DNA of 64,000 nucleotides from a bacterium (GTDB taxonomy: Bacteria; Deinococcota; Deinococci; Deinococcales; Deinococcaceae): the NCBI GenBank assembly GCA_021810505.1, contig JAJZIR010000004.1, positions 62,001 through 126,000 on the forward strand, written 5' to 3'. Both the position numbers and the translations under genes were made by a program. The notes beneath the pieces were generated by a model, which was not told the DNA's origin, ran no database searches, and saw only the letters and a list, made by a program, of their open reading frames with translations. Of this stretch, positions 33,873-44,143 are shown in pieces. Position 1 is the stretch's first letter, and the number at the start of each line of letters is the position of its first letter.

Positions 33873-35242
33873 GCCCTGATCTCCTGATCGTGGGCAGCGG
33901 CTCAGCCGGGGTGGCCGCCGCTCTAGAGGCTACTTCCCGAGGAGCAAAGGTGACATTGGTCGAGAAGGGGCTCCTAGGAGGCACCTGTGTCCACGTAGGC
34001 TGCGTACCGTCCAAGGCGCTGCTGCGGTCGGCTGAAGCGCTGCACCGGGCCGCCCATCACCCCTTCGCGGGTGTCCAGACGCGCGCGGAGGGGGCTTCGC
34101 TGAGCGCGATCGCGGAGCAGCGGGACGCGCTTATCGCCCAACTGCAGCGAGAGAAGTATGCCAGCGTCCTCCAGTCAGCCGGCGTGTCCCTGATCCGCGG
34201 AGCTGCTAGCTTCCTGAGCCCCGAGAGCCTCAGCGTGCAGGGGAAGACCTACCGGGCCGACAAGTTCCTCTTGGCTACCGGCAGCCTGGCAGCCTGGCCG
34301 GATATCCCGGGGCTGCGGAGCAGCCAGCCGTGGACCTATGTCGAGGCGTTCTCCGCAAAGACCCTTCCGAAAACCCTGCTGGTCTTAGGTGGGGGGGCAG
34401 TCGGCTTGGAGTTAGCCCAGGCCTTTGCTCGCCTGGGCAGCAAGGTCACAGTGCTGGAAGCTGCCGAGCGGCTGCTCTCCGCCGAAGATCCGGAGGTCAG
34501 CCATGCTCTGCGGGAATACCTGGAAGACGAGGGAATCGCCGTGCATACCGGCTTGCAGGTGGGCGCGGTCCGGAGAGACTCCGAATTCCAAGTGATCACC
34601 AGCAGCGGGAACTACGCCGCCGAACAGCTGCTGGTGGCCGCTGGACGGCGGCCACATACCGAAGGGCTGGGGCTACAGGCAGCAGGCGTGGAGCTGGGAA
34701 GTCGCGGAGAGATCTCGGTAAACGCCAGGCTGGAGACCAGCAACCCCCGCATCTTCGCAGCAGGCGACGGAGCCGGCTTCCCCCAGTTCGTCTACGTAGC
34801 CGCCCAATCGGGACGCATCGCCGCTAAAAACGCTCTAGGGGGCGCTGAAGAGCTGGACTTCCGGGTGGTGCCCAGAGTCACCTTTACCGACCCAGCCGTC
34901 GCTGCGGTCGGTCTCAGCGAGGAGCAGGCTAGGCAAGTCTCCGGAGAAGGCGTGCGGGTGGCCAGGCTTCCGCTGCGACAACTCCCCAAGGCGCTAGTCC
35001 AGCACGATGACCGCGGCCTGTTCAAATTGGTGGTAGACCGAGAAGGAAAGGTCTTGGGCCTCAGCGTTCTGGCCCAAGAGGCAGGCGACGCTCTGCAAGA
35101 AGCCGTGCTGGCAGTCAAGTTCGGCTTGAACTACCAAGACCTCATCCAGACCTACCACCCTTACCTAACCCTGGCCGAGGGGATCAGGCTAGTCGCGCAG
35201 GCGCTGGACACTGAGGTCGGCAAGCTATCTTGCTGCGCCTAA
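33869..35242 (+). CDS. merA: Mercuric reductase
   Basis: NADPH-dependent flavoenzyme reducing Hg(II) to Hg(0). The 457 residues have the FAD loop IVGSGSAGVAAA, the redox pair GGTCVHVGCVPSK (C40, C45), an NADPH loop LGGGAVGLELA, and the C-terminal vicinal cysteines KLSCCA (C455, C456) that separate mercuric reductase from dihydrolipoamide dehydrogenase. There is no N-terminal HMA domain. ATG overlaps the preceding small ORF. No mercury transporter gene (merT/merP) is adjacent. Confidence 0.92.
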   Translation: MSPDLLIVGSGSAGVAAALEATSRGAKVTLVEKGLLGGTCVHVGCVPSKALLRSAEALHRAAHHPFAGVQTRAEGASLSAIAEQRDALIAQLQREKYASVLQSAGVSLIRGAASFLSPESLSVQGKTYRADKFLLATGSLAAWPDIPGLRSSQPWTYVEAFSAKTLPKTLLVLGGGAVGLELAQAFARLGSKVTVLEAAERLLSAEDPEVSHALREYLEDEGIAVHTGLQVGAVRRDSEFQVITSSGNYAAEQLLVAAGRRPHTEGLGLQAAGVELGSRGEISVNARLETSNPRIFAAGDGAGFPQFVYVAAQSGRIAAKNALGGAEELDFRVVPRVTFTDPAVAAVGLSEEQARQVSGEGVRVARLPLRQLPKALVQHDDRGLFKLVVDREGKVLGLSVLAQEAGDALQEAVLAVKFGLNYQDLIQTYHPYLTLAEGIRLVAQALDTEVGKLSCCA

Positions 35243-35525
35243 GGCAAAGCGGGGAACGCGCTGGCATATGGTAGCGGCCGCGCCCTCCGCCCCGATGCCG
35301 GGGACGTTCCTCCTGTGCAAGAAAGCGCGGCCCAGCCAGACCCACCCAGCAGCTTGGGGCAGTGCCGCGGCGAGCCGCGCTAGGACGCCTTGTCGTCGAC
35401 GCGCCACCAACCCTGCCCACGGGGCTTGGGTGCGCACGCCGGCATCCAACTGGAGTCCGCGAGACCCGCTCCGGGGGCCAGCAGCCTCTCGGCAAAGCGC
35501 CCCTAGGTCCGAGCCCGGCCCCCGC

Positions 35526-37343
<1,818 letters not shown>

Positions 37344-37695
37344 ACGACCTCCGGGCGACAACCACCCCCAGGGCAGCTCGCGACGGGTAAAGGGCGATCA
37401 GCTACCCAGCCACTCCTGCTGACTGGGACCGTGCACGGTGTCCGGTATTACTCTCCCGTTACCGGAAGGCTTAGCGCCGAACTTGGGGTTTTCCCCAGGG
37501 GAGGGTGCCGCGCGCACCCTGGAGGCATCCGCAGAAGACTCGCTGACCTCCACCTCGTATCCCGCGACGCGGGCCTTGCGCTTCCCCAGACTTTACCGTC
37601 CCACCTCCCAGCAGGGTTCCCCCTGCCCGATCAGCCTACAGCAGCTGGCGGGATCCCGCCAAATCAGCCAGAGCCCGCGAAGGGTGCAGGGAAGG
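37344..37695. other. Hairpin-rich intergenic region upstream of glmS
   Basis: About 350 bases with a run of perfect inverted repeats: 37441-37447/37460-37466 (TCCGGTA, 12-nt loop), TGGGG-TTTT-CCCCA near 37484-37498, 37502-37508/37514-37520 (AGGGTGC, 5-nt loop), CCCGC-GAC-GCGGG near 37560-37573, and the 14-bp palindrome GGCGGGATCCCGCC near 37648-37661. It would be part of, or upstream of, the glmS leader. It does not match the glmS ribozyme that I know. A short minus-strand open frame (GENPKFGAKPSGNGRVIPD...) lacks a clear start. Confidence 0.4.
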
Positions 37696-38472
37696 TCAGG
37701 GAATCTTGGTGAAATCAGGCAGCCGGTGTTCGCTGAAAGCTCGTAGGCCTTCCCGAAGATCCTCGCTCTGGCGGATCCAAGCGTTGAGCAGGGAAGCTGC
37801 CGAGAAACCTTCCTCCAGCCCCATCCCAGGCAGCGTGGTCAGCAGCCGCTTGGTTGCCGCCAGGGCGGTCGCCGAAGAGCTGCCCAGCTGCCCGGCTAGT
37901 TCTTGGCTGCGGGCCAGCACCTGACCGTCCTCCACGACCTCGTTGGCCAGCCCCCAGGCTAGGGCCTCCTGGGCACCCAGCGAGCGACCAGTCATCAGGA
38001 GGTCCTTAGCCCGACGTTCTCCGACCTGGCGGACCAGCAGTACCGCGACGACAGCGGCGACGAAGCCGCGCCGGACCTCGGGGTAGCCGAGCACCGCCCC
38101 CTGACCCAGCACCGACAGGTCGCAGGCCGCCGCCAGCCCCGCCCCGCCGGCCAGAGCCGCCCCTTCGACGGCAGCCACCACCGGCTTGGGAAAGCGGTAG
38201 ATCTGGGCGATCAGCGCAGCGAAGGCGTCCGATCGCTCCAGGTTCCGCTGCACGGAACTTGAAAGATCTCCTTGCAGCTCCGAGAGGTCTAGGCCGCTGC
38301 AGAAAGTTTTCCCAGCCCCGGTCAGCACCACCGCCCGCACCCCGGCATCGGTCCTTAGCCGCTCCAGGTTGTCTCCCAGAGCTGAGAGCAGTTCGGCGTT
38401 CAGGGCGTTGCGCCGCTCGGGACGGTCCAGCGTCAGGGTAGCAACCCCTGCCCGCAGCTGTAGCTGCACCAT
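37696..38472 (-). CDS. Enoyl-CoA hydratase/isomerase family protein
   Basis: A 258-residue crotonase-fold enzyme. The oxyanion-hole regions are NALNAELLSAL with FCSGLDLSEL and AAVEGAALAGGAGLAAACDL; LGYPEVRRGFVAAV occupies the catalytic position where hydratases have a glutamate (E in PEVRRG). It probably acts in fatty or branched acid beta-oxidation. TAGACT lies 5 bases before the ATG, a leaderless start. Divergence within the family makes hydratase, isomerase or methylglutaconyl-CoA hydratase possible. Confidence 0.87.
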   Translation of the reverse strand: MVQLQLRAGVATLTLDRPERRNALNAELLSALGDNLERLRTDAGVRAVVLTGAGKTFCSGLDLSELQGDLSSSVQRNLERSDAFAALIAQIYRFPKPVVAAVEGAALAGGAGLAAACDLSVLGQGAVLGYPEVRRGFVAAVVAVLLVRQVGERRAKDLLMTGRSLGAQEALAWGLANEVVEDGQVLARSQELAGQLGSSSATALAATKRLLTTLPGMGLEEGFSAASLLNAWIRQSEDLREGLRAFSEHRLPDFTKIP

Positions 38473-38483
38473 GCCCCAGTCTA

Positions 38484-38999
38484 TCAGCTGGCCGCTTCCG
38501 CTTGCGCCAAGCGGTGCCCCAAATTCCAGCGGATCTGCTCGATGCGGATGACCTGCAGCGTCTCCACGTGGGTGATTCCCGGGATTTCGGCCAGCGGTCC
38601 GGCCAGGAAAGCGCTCAGCTCCTGGGGGCGGCCAAAGACCGCCTCCAGAACGATGTCCGCACTGCCCGTGGTGACGCCGACGAAGCGCACCCCGGGGATC
38701 TCGGCCGCCTGGGCAGCGACCCTGGAGCGCTCGGCAGGCCGCACCCGCAGGTGGATCAGAGCATCGACTTGGTAACCGAGCCTGAGGACGTCGGTCACCG
38801 CCCGGATCTCGATCATGCCGCTTCTCCGCAAGCGGGCCACCCGGTAACGCACCGTCCCCTCAGAAACTCCTAGCTGGCGGGCAATCTCTAGGAAGGCCAT
38901 CCGGCCGTCCTCCTGCAGCAGACCGATGATCGCCGCGTCCAGCGCGTCCACCACAGGTTTTGCCGCTCCCTCTACAGGACCTCTCCGCTTGGTCTTCAC
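38484..38999 (-). CDS. Lrp/AsnC-family transcriptional regulator
   Basis: A 171-residue regulator. The N-terminal helix-turn-helix (~20-65) has DGRMAFLEIARQLGVSEGTVRYRV and the C-terminal RAM ligand domain follows (VDALIHLRVRPAERS, VRFVGVTTGSADIVLEAV). GTG at 38999 with AGGGGGA upstream. It is divergent from an orphan peptide-type binding protein; a dyad in between is the likely operator. The bound amino acid is not known. Confidence 0.9.
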   Translation of the reverse strand: MKTKRRGPVEGAAKPVVDALDAAIIGLLQEDGRMAFLEIARQLGVSEGTVRYRVARLRRSGMIEIRAVTDVLRLGYQVDALIHLRVRPAERSRVAAQAAEIPGVRFVGVTTGSADIVLEAVFGRPQELSAFLAGPLAEIPGITHVETLQVIRIEQIRWNLGHRLAQAEAAS

Positions 39000-39022
39000 C
39001 GAGCTCCCCCTATCTATGGGTC

Positions 39023-39051
39023 TTGACAGCAGTGCCGTTTCACCGTACCAT
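39023..39051 (+). promoter_or_regulatory. Promoter of the peptide-binding protein gene
   Basis: Perfect -35 TTGACA (39023-39028), 17-bp spacer and TACCAT (39046-39051). Transcription would begin near 39058 and run to the TTG at 39153. Confidence 0.75.
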
Positions 39052-39060
39052 GACAGCGAC

Positions 39061-39086
39061 CGTAGAAAATCGCAACTTTTTCTACG
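39061..39086. promoter_or_regulatory. Candidate Lrp operator CGTAGAAA-N10-TTTCTACG
   Basis: Perfect 8-bp arms at 39061-39068 and 39079-39086, AT-rich in the centre. It starts about at the transcription start of the rightward promoter and lies upstream of a minus-strand TATAAT (39096-39101) that may serve the Lrp gene. One site could therefore repress both directions. Confidence 0.6.
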
Positions 39087-39152
39087 AGTTTCGCAATTAT
39101 ACCCTGTCCCAGTCCCAGCCCTGCTCACGGCTACACTGCTCAGGAGGCGACG

Positions 39153-40811
39153 TTGAAACACTGGAAGACTTGGTCGGTGTCGGTTGCGTTATCCCTCGGC
39201 CTGGCTAGCGCCGGAGCGCTGGCCAGCAGCCAGACCATGACCTACGCGCTACCTGCTGCGGTGCGCATCACCTACGAGGTTCCGATCTTCCCCGCGGCCG
39301 ACGAGACCCTCTACAATTTCGAGGCAGCCCGTATCGTCTATAAGCCGCTGCTCTGGATCGACCGCAAGATCCAAGTCGACTACCAGCGTTCGGTTGCCAG
39401 CTCAGTGACCACCAAGGATGGGCAGCATTACACCATCCACCTCAACCCCAAGTGGCACTGGTCGGACGGAAAACCGGTCACCGCTCAAGACCTGGTCTTC
39501 GACTTCAACCTGATCCGCAGCATCCCGGAGAGCCAGAACAGCAAGTACGGCTCGTGGGGAATCGGGGGCGTTCCCAACAACGTCCGCTCCTTCGTCGCCA
39601 CCGGGCCCCATACAGTGAAGGTCACCCTGGACAAGGCGGTCAGCGCCCAGTGGTTCATCTACAACGGGCTGGCCCAGCTCACCCCCTTACCCAAGCAGGC
39701 CTGGGACAAGTATCCCGGCCAGCCGGCTAAGACCCTGTCCTACTTGCAGGCGCACGGCAACGACCCTCAGTTCATCAAGAACAGTCCGGTGGACGGCCCC
39801 TTCACCATCCAGCGCTTCGTCAACAACCAGAGTTATAGCTTCAGCGCCAACCCCAAGTACGACGGCCACAAGCCCAGCTACCACACCTTCGTGATGCGCT
39901 ACTTCACCACGACCGACGCCGAGTACAACGCCCTGCGTTCGGGCCAGGTGCAGGTCGGCTATCTCCCAGTCCACCTCTACGGCCAGCGCCACGTCCCGGG
40001 CTACCGCTTCCTGCCCACCCCGCAATACGACATCTCCTACATCTACGTCAACTTCGGAAATCCCGCTGCGCCCGAGCTAAAAGACCTGGCGGTGCGTAAA
40101 GCGCTGCAGATGGCTATCGACCAGCCAGTCCAGGTCAAGGTGCTGTTGCACGGCTACGGCGTCGCCCAGTACGGTCCGGTGCCTTACCGCCCGTCCACCT
40201 ACCTGAGCCCCCTGCTCAAGCACGGCTTCGTCCCCTACCCCTTCAATCCGGCCCTAGGCAAGCAGCTGCTGCTCAAGGACGGCTACCACCTGGTGAACGG
40301 GGTGATGACCAAGGGCGGCCACGCCCTCGACTTCACGCTGCAGTACACCAGCGGCAACGCCCTGCAGCAGCAGCAGGCCGAACTGTTCGCCTCTGAAGCG
40401 GCCAAGGAGGGCGTCAAGGTCTCGCTGGAGCCCAAGCCCTTTGACACGCTGATCGGCGAGCTCTCCAGCCCCAAGTCCTGGACGCTGATCTACTACGGCG
40501 GCTGGATCTACGGCCTGCAGCCCTACCCCACCAACTTCGGCCTATTCGATAGCCACGGCGGCTCCAACCAGCAGAGCTACGCCGATCCGGTCGCCGATCA
40601 AGCCATCCAGAACACCCACTCCTTCTACAAGACCAAGGCTGAGGCGCTGAGCGCCCTCTACAGCTACGAGGAGTACCTGGCCACCCACTTGCCGGTCCTG
40701 TGGATGCCCAGCTCCGATCTGCTCTACGAGATCGCCAGCAACGTCCGCGGGGCGGCTCAGCACATCAACCCGGTGGGCAACATCTCGCCGCAGTACTGGA
40801 ACTACCGCTGA
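39153..40811 (+). CDS. Peptide/nickel-type ABC solute-binding protein (family 5)
   Basis: Exported receptor of 552 residues with signal peptide (WKTWSVSVALSLGLASAGALA). SBP-family-5 segments are YKPLLWIDRK, WHWSDGKPVTAQDLVFDFNLI, and VRKALQMAIDQ. TTG start preceded by AGGAGG. No permease or ATPase gene follows, so it is an orphan receptor working with an importer encoded elsewhere. Control by the divergent Lrp protein suggests an amino-acid or peptide ligand (inference). Confidence 0.9.
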   Translation: MKHWKTWSVSVALSLGLASAGALASSQTMTYALPAAVRITYEVPIFPAADETLYNFEAARIVYKPLLWIDRKIQVDYQRSVASSVTTKDGQHYTIHLNPKWHWSDGKPVTAQDLVFDFNLIRSIPESQNSKYGSWGIGGVPNNVRSFVATGPHTVKVTLDKAVSAQWFIYNGLAQLTPLPKQAWDKYPGQPAKTLSYLQAHGNDPQFIKNSPVDGPFTIQRFVNNQSYSFSANPKYDGHKPSYHTFVMRYFTTTDAEYNALRSGQVQVGYLPVHLYGQRHVPGYRFLPTPQYDISYIYVNFGNPAAPELKDLAVRKALQMAIDQPVQVKVLLHGYGVAQYGPVPYRPSTYLSPLLKHGFVPYPFNPALGKQLLLKDGYHLVNGVMTKGGHALDFTLQYTSGNALQQQQAELFASEAAKEGVKVSLEPKPFDTLIGELSSPKSWTLIYYGGWIYGLQPYPTNFGLFDSHGGSNQQSYADPVADQAIQNTHSFYKTKAEALSALYSYEEYLATHLPVLWMPSSDLLYEIASNVRGAAQHINPVGNISPQYWNYR

Positions 40812-40822
40812 GCGAGCTCTTC

Positions 40823-40866
40823 GGAGGCGGGGTCAGCGCTCAGGATCAGGCGATGACCCCGCCTCC
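40823..40866. terminator. Bidirectional terminator-like hairpin between convergent genes
   Basis: Perfect 13-bp arms GGAGGCGGGGTCA (40823-40835) and complement (40854-40866) with an 18-nt loop. One arm lies within the last codons of mnmA. No long T-run on either side, so termination efficiency is uncertain. Confidence 0.55.
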
Positions 40867-41898
40867 CAGCAGCCGGTCCCCCTGGTAGAGCACCACGCTC
40901 TGCCCGGGGGTGACCGCGAACTGCGGCTCGGCCAGCTGGAGCGTGAAGCTGTCCTTTTGGACGGCATAGAGCCTGGCGCGCACCGCGCTGGAGCGGTAAC
41001 GGAGCTGTGCCTCCAGGGACTCGGGCAGATCCTCCGGGTCGAGCAGCCAATTGGCCTGCTCGGCGGTGAGCCGGTCGCTGAGGCAGTCCTGCGCAGCCCC
41101 AACCCAGAGAGTCCTAGCTTCCGCGTCGATGCGCACCACGTAGCGCTCCTGGTCAGAGCGGGTTAGACCGAGGCCGCGCTTCTGGCCTATGGTGTAGAAC
41201 TGCACCCCCTGGTGCTGGCCCAGCACCTCGCCGCTGGCCAGATCGCGGATGGGCCCAGGCGCGTGCCCCAGTTCGGAGCTCAGGTACTCGCGCAGCGCCC
41301 CCGGCACGAAACAGATATCCTGCGATTCAGGCTTCCCGGCGGTGATCAGGCCGGCGTCCAGAGCCAATTCGCGCACCTGCGCCTTGCGCAGGTGACCCAC
41401 CGGGAAGATCAACCGCGCCGCAGCGTCCCCGGGCGTGCCCCACAGGAAATAGCTCTGGTCCTTGGCCGAGTCGCTCCCCCGGAACAGCCCAGGGGTACCG
41501 AAAGCGTCTCGGTGGCGGACGTAGTGGCCGGTAGCCACCGCGTCGCAACCCAGCGCCCGGGCCTGTTCCAGCAGCGCCCCAAACTTGACGAAGGTGTTGC
41601 AGCGGACACAGGGATTGGGCGTCTTGCCTTCCCGGTAGGCTTCCAGGAAGGGCCTACGAATAGAGCGATCGAACACCTCGCGGTAATCCAGCAGGTAGAA
41701 GGGGATTCCGACCTGGCGAGCCACCCGCCGAGCCTGGTAGGCGGCGTCCGGCGAGCAGCAGGTCTCGAAGGTGGAGTCGGTACGCTGATCCGGCCAGAAG
41801 CGCATCATCGCCCCGATCACCTGGTGGCCCTGCCGGTGCAGCAACAGGGCGCTCACGCTAGAGTCGACACCCCCGGACATCGCCGCTAGGACCTTCAT
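40846..41898 (-). CDS. mnmA: tRNA-specific 2-thiouridylase MnmA
   Basis: Installs 2-thiouridine at tRNA position 34 of Lys, Glu and Gln tRNAs; a tRNA-Lys(TTT) substrate is in this window. The 350 residues show the PP-loop SGGVDSSV (8-15), the sulfur-relay cysteine in NPCVRCN (C97) and the second catalytic cysteine in DICFVPG (C196), plus VATGHY. The ATG overlaps the pyrE stop as TGATG. Sulfur for it could come from a cysteine desulfurase elsewhere; rhodaneses are encoded 4 kb away. Confidence 0.95.
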   Translation of the reverse strand: MKVLAAMSGGVDSSVSALLLHRQGHQVIGAMMRFWPDQRTDSTFETCCSPDAAYQARRVARQVGIPFYLLDYREVFDRSIRRPFLEAYREGKTPNPCVRCNTFVKFGALLEQARALGCDAVATGHYVRHRDAFGTPGLFRGSDSAKDQSYFLWGTPGDAAARLIFPVGHLRKAQVRELALDAGLITAGKPESQDICFVPGALREYLSSELGHAPGPIRDLASGEVLGQHQGVQFYTIGQKRGLGLTRSDQERYVVRIDAEARTLWVGAAQDCLSDRLTAEQANWLLDPEDLPESLEAQLRYRSSAVRARLYAVQKDSFTLQLAEPQFAVTPGQSVVLYQGDRLLGGGVIA

Positions 41899-42452
41899 CA
41901 GATCTCCTGCAGGGGGAGGCCCTGGTCGCAGATCGGGCAGGTGGCGGGCGGGTAACGCGGGACCGTCAGGGTGAGCAGCGCGGCAAGGGGGGCGGCCGGG
42001 AGGGTGTTACCGCCGCTACGGTCGATGATGGCGGCGAGGCCCGAACAGCGCCCCCCCATCGCCTCAGCAGCCCGGATAGCCCGGCCGACCGATCCGCCGG
42101 TGGTGAGCACGTCCTCGACCGCCAAGAAGTGTTCTCCCGGCTGGACAATCAGTCCGGGGCGGATCCGCATCCGCTCCGGATCCGCCGACTTCTCCGCGAA
42201 GATCCCGCGTACACCCAACTGCTCGGCGAGGTAAGAGGACAGCAGGACACCGCCGATGGCTGGGCCGATCACGAAATCCACCGGCCAACCCGCCACCTGC
42301 TCGGCGAGGGCAGCCGCCAGCTTCCTGGCCACTTTGGGGTGCTGCATGACCGCGGCCGACTGGAAGAACAGCGGGCTGTGCATCCCGGAAGACAGCAGGA
42401 AGTGCCCCTCCCTGATCCCTCCCAGATCGCGGTAGAGGGCATAGACGTCCAA
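41898..42452 (-). CDS. pyrE: Orotate phosphoribosyltransferase
   Basis: Joins orotate to PRPP in pyrimidine synthesis. From a TTG at 42452 (GAGGA upstream) the protein has 184 residues starting LDVYALYRDLGGIREGHFLLSSG. The PRPP loop is VEDVLTTGGSVG; VIGPAIGGVLLS is also typical. The C-terminal CPICDQG pair of cysteines occurs in the PyrE subgroup found in thermophiles. A longer frame upstream has no family match. Confidence 0.92.
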   Translation of the reverse strand: MDVYALYRDLGGIREGHFLLSSGMHSPLFFQSAAVMQHPKVARKLAAALAEQVAGWPVDFVIGPAIGGVLLSSYLAEQLGVRGIFAEKSADPERMRIRPGLIVQPGEHFLAVEDVLTTGGSVGRAIRAAEAMGGRCSGLAAIIDRSGGNTLPAAPLAALLTLTVPRYPPATCPICDQGLPLQEI

Positions 42453-42474
42453 AATTCCTCCCCAACTCCCCAGT

Positions 42475-43077
42475 TCAGTCGTCGCTGTAGCGCTCCTCGC
42501 GAAAAGGCTCCCCGCGGCGGTGGTAACCGTTGCGCTCCCAGAAGCCCAGCTCGTCATGATCCAGAAACTCCAGGCCGCTCACCCACTTGGCGCTCTTCCA
42601 GAAGTACAGGTGTGGAACGACCAATCTGAGCGGCCCACCGTGGTCGGCAGCTAGGGGCTTCCCTTCATGGGTGTGCGCCAACAGGTTGAGCGGGCGGTTG
42701 AAGTCTTCCAGAGAGAGGTTGGTGGTGTACCCACCGTAGCAGTGGATCAGGACGTGGCTGGCCGAACCGTGCAGGCGGACGCGCTGCATCAGATCAGAGA
42801 TGGCAATCCCGGTCCAAGTGGTGTCCAGCATGGTCCAGCGGGTGACGCAGTGAATATCGTAAGTGAAGGTGGTCTGCGGGAGCGCCATCAGAGCGTCCCA
42901 GGAGAACTCGGCGGGATCTGCTCTGCCCCAAACCTTGATCACCACGTTCTCGGGCTGGATCCTCGGGGTGGGCCCGTAGGTGAGTACTGGGAAGCGCTGG
43001 GTGACACTTTGCCCCGGAGGAACGCGCGAGGGATCAACTGGACTGCGCAGGCGCCTGAACACACTTGAGTTTACCAT
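42475..43077 (-). CDS. Sulfite-oxidase-like molybdopterin oxidoreductase
   Basis: A 200-residue protein of the short YuiH type of the sulfite oxidase superfamily. It contains the Moco-ligating cysteine in YDIHCVTRWT, then CYGGYTTNLSLEDFNRP, HGGPLRLVVPHLYFWKSAKWV and the end GYHRRGEPFREERY. No signal peptide and no heme domain. The start is either the ATG at 43077 or a GTG at 43062, which has TAAACT 5 bases upstream. It likely needs MoeA (17.3 kb). Substrate unknown. Confidence 0.88.
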   Translation of the reverse strand: MVNSSVFRRLRSPVDPSRVPPGQSVTQRFPVLTYGPTPRIQPENVVIKVWGRADPAEFSWDALMALPQTTFTYDIHCVTRWTMLDTTWTGIAISDLMQRVRLHGSASHVLIHCYGGYTTNLSLEDFNRPLNLLAHTHEGKPLAADHGGPLRLVVPHLYFWKSAKWVSGLEFLDHDELGFWERNGYHRRGEPFREERYSDD

Positions 43078-43202
43078 TCTCGAGAAAGCGCTCTGTCAGC
43101 AAGGCCACAGCAACCCCGCTGCTCAAGACCGATCTGTGGGACAATGGAATGTGGGCGTGCCAGACGGCCCATACCTCAAGTGGTCTGGCGAGGAGTTTGC
43201 GC

Positions 43203-44114
43203 ATGCAGAATCGGCAGCAGGCCAAACGAGAGCTGGAGTACGCCAAGCGGCGGGCCCTGATCAACGGGGTCCTAGCCACGCTGCGCGGCGAGGAAAATCA
43301 CCTGATGCCCTTCGAATGGGTACGCCATCTGCGGCCCAGAGGCGAGCACTACCGCGGAACCACGCCGATCCCCCTAGAACAGGTGGTCGGCAGCGTGGAC
43401 CGCTACCGCGACTTCGACCTGCATTTCCTTCCCAGAGAGGAATACCTAGACGACCGCTGGATGTCGATTCGGATGGCCCAGCTGGACGGGCGGGAGCTGC
43501 CGCCGATCCAGGTGTACAAGGTCGGCGACGTGTACTTTGTGAAGGACGGCAACCATCGGGTCAGCGTGGCCAGGCGCCTGGGACAGAAGTACATCGACGC
43601 CGAGGTCATCGAGCTGGAGGTCAAGCTTCCCCCGGAACCAGGGGACACCTTGCGCGATCTGATCATCAAGGGCGAGTACGCCGACTTCCTGCAGAAGACC
43701 AGGCTGCAGGAGCTGCGGCCTGGTCATCAGGAGATCCTCTTCACCGCTCCGGGGCGTTACGATGTGCTCCTGGAGCACATCCAGACCCGGCAGTATTTTC
43801 TCGGCCTCAAGTTCGGCCGCGAGGTCTCCTGGGAGGAGGCGGTGACCAGCTGGTACGACAAGATCTACACCCACGTCACCGAACAGCTGCGATCTCAGGA
43901 CGTGCTGTCGCGTTTCCCGGGGCGCACCGAGGCGGATCTGTACCTGTGGATCATGGACCACCGCTATTTCCTCAGCCAGAAATACGGCTTCGATGTGGGC
44001 AGCGCCCGGGCAACCGCCGACTTCAGCAGGAACTTCGCGCCGCACTGGTACGAGCGCTGGGGACGGCAGATCTGGAACCGCTGGCGGCAGCGCGACCCGC
44101 TGAGCAGCGGCTGA
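43203..44114 (+). CDS. ParB/Srx-domain protein of unknown role
   Basis: A 303-residue cytosolic protein. The segment LPPIQVYKVGDVYFVKDGNHRVSVARRLGQ is the ParB-N/sulfiredoxin-like signature (GNHR core). The flanks, including a Trp/Tyr-rich C-terminus (YERWGRQIWNRW), resemble a family of uncharacterised regulators in Deinococcota and Chloroflexi rather than plasmid ParB; there is no HTH or ParA partner. ATG at 43203 with GAGGAG upstream. It is followed 30 bases later by an M24 peptidase in the same direction. Confidence 0.75.
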   Translation: MQNRQQAKRELEYAKRRALINGVLATLRGEENHLMPFEWVRHLRPRGEHYRGTTPIPLEQVVGSVDRYRDFDLHFLPREEYLDDRWMSIRMAQLDGRELPPIQVYKVGDVYFVKDGNHRVSVARRLGQKYIDAEVIELEVKLPPEPGDTLRDLIIKGEYADFLQKTRLQELRPGHQEILFTAPGRYDVLLEHIQTRQYFLGLKFGREVSWEEAVTSWYDKIYTHVTEQLRSQDVLSRFPGRTEADLYLWIMDHRYFLSQKYGFDVGSARATADFSRNFAPHWYERWGRQIWNRWRQRDPLSSG

Positions 44115-44143
44115 GCGTGAGCAGAGGAAAGGACGGAGACGGC

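Noticed and set aside
35243-35525. Small frames between merA and glmS
   Set aside because: No motif, ribosome site or plausible composition; convergent intergenic DNA.
37470-37500. A glmS-ribozyme-like start (AGCGCCGAACT) upstream of glmS
   Set aside because: It reads on the plus strand while glmS is on the minus strand, and the rest of the ribozyme core is absent.
42980-44143. Upstream extension of the M24 peptidase frame
   Set aside because: It overlaps the ParB-like gene in another frame and has no M24 or other domain text.
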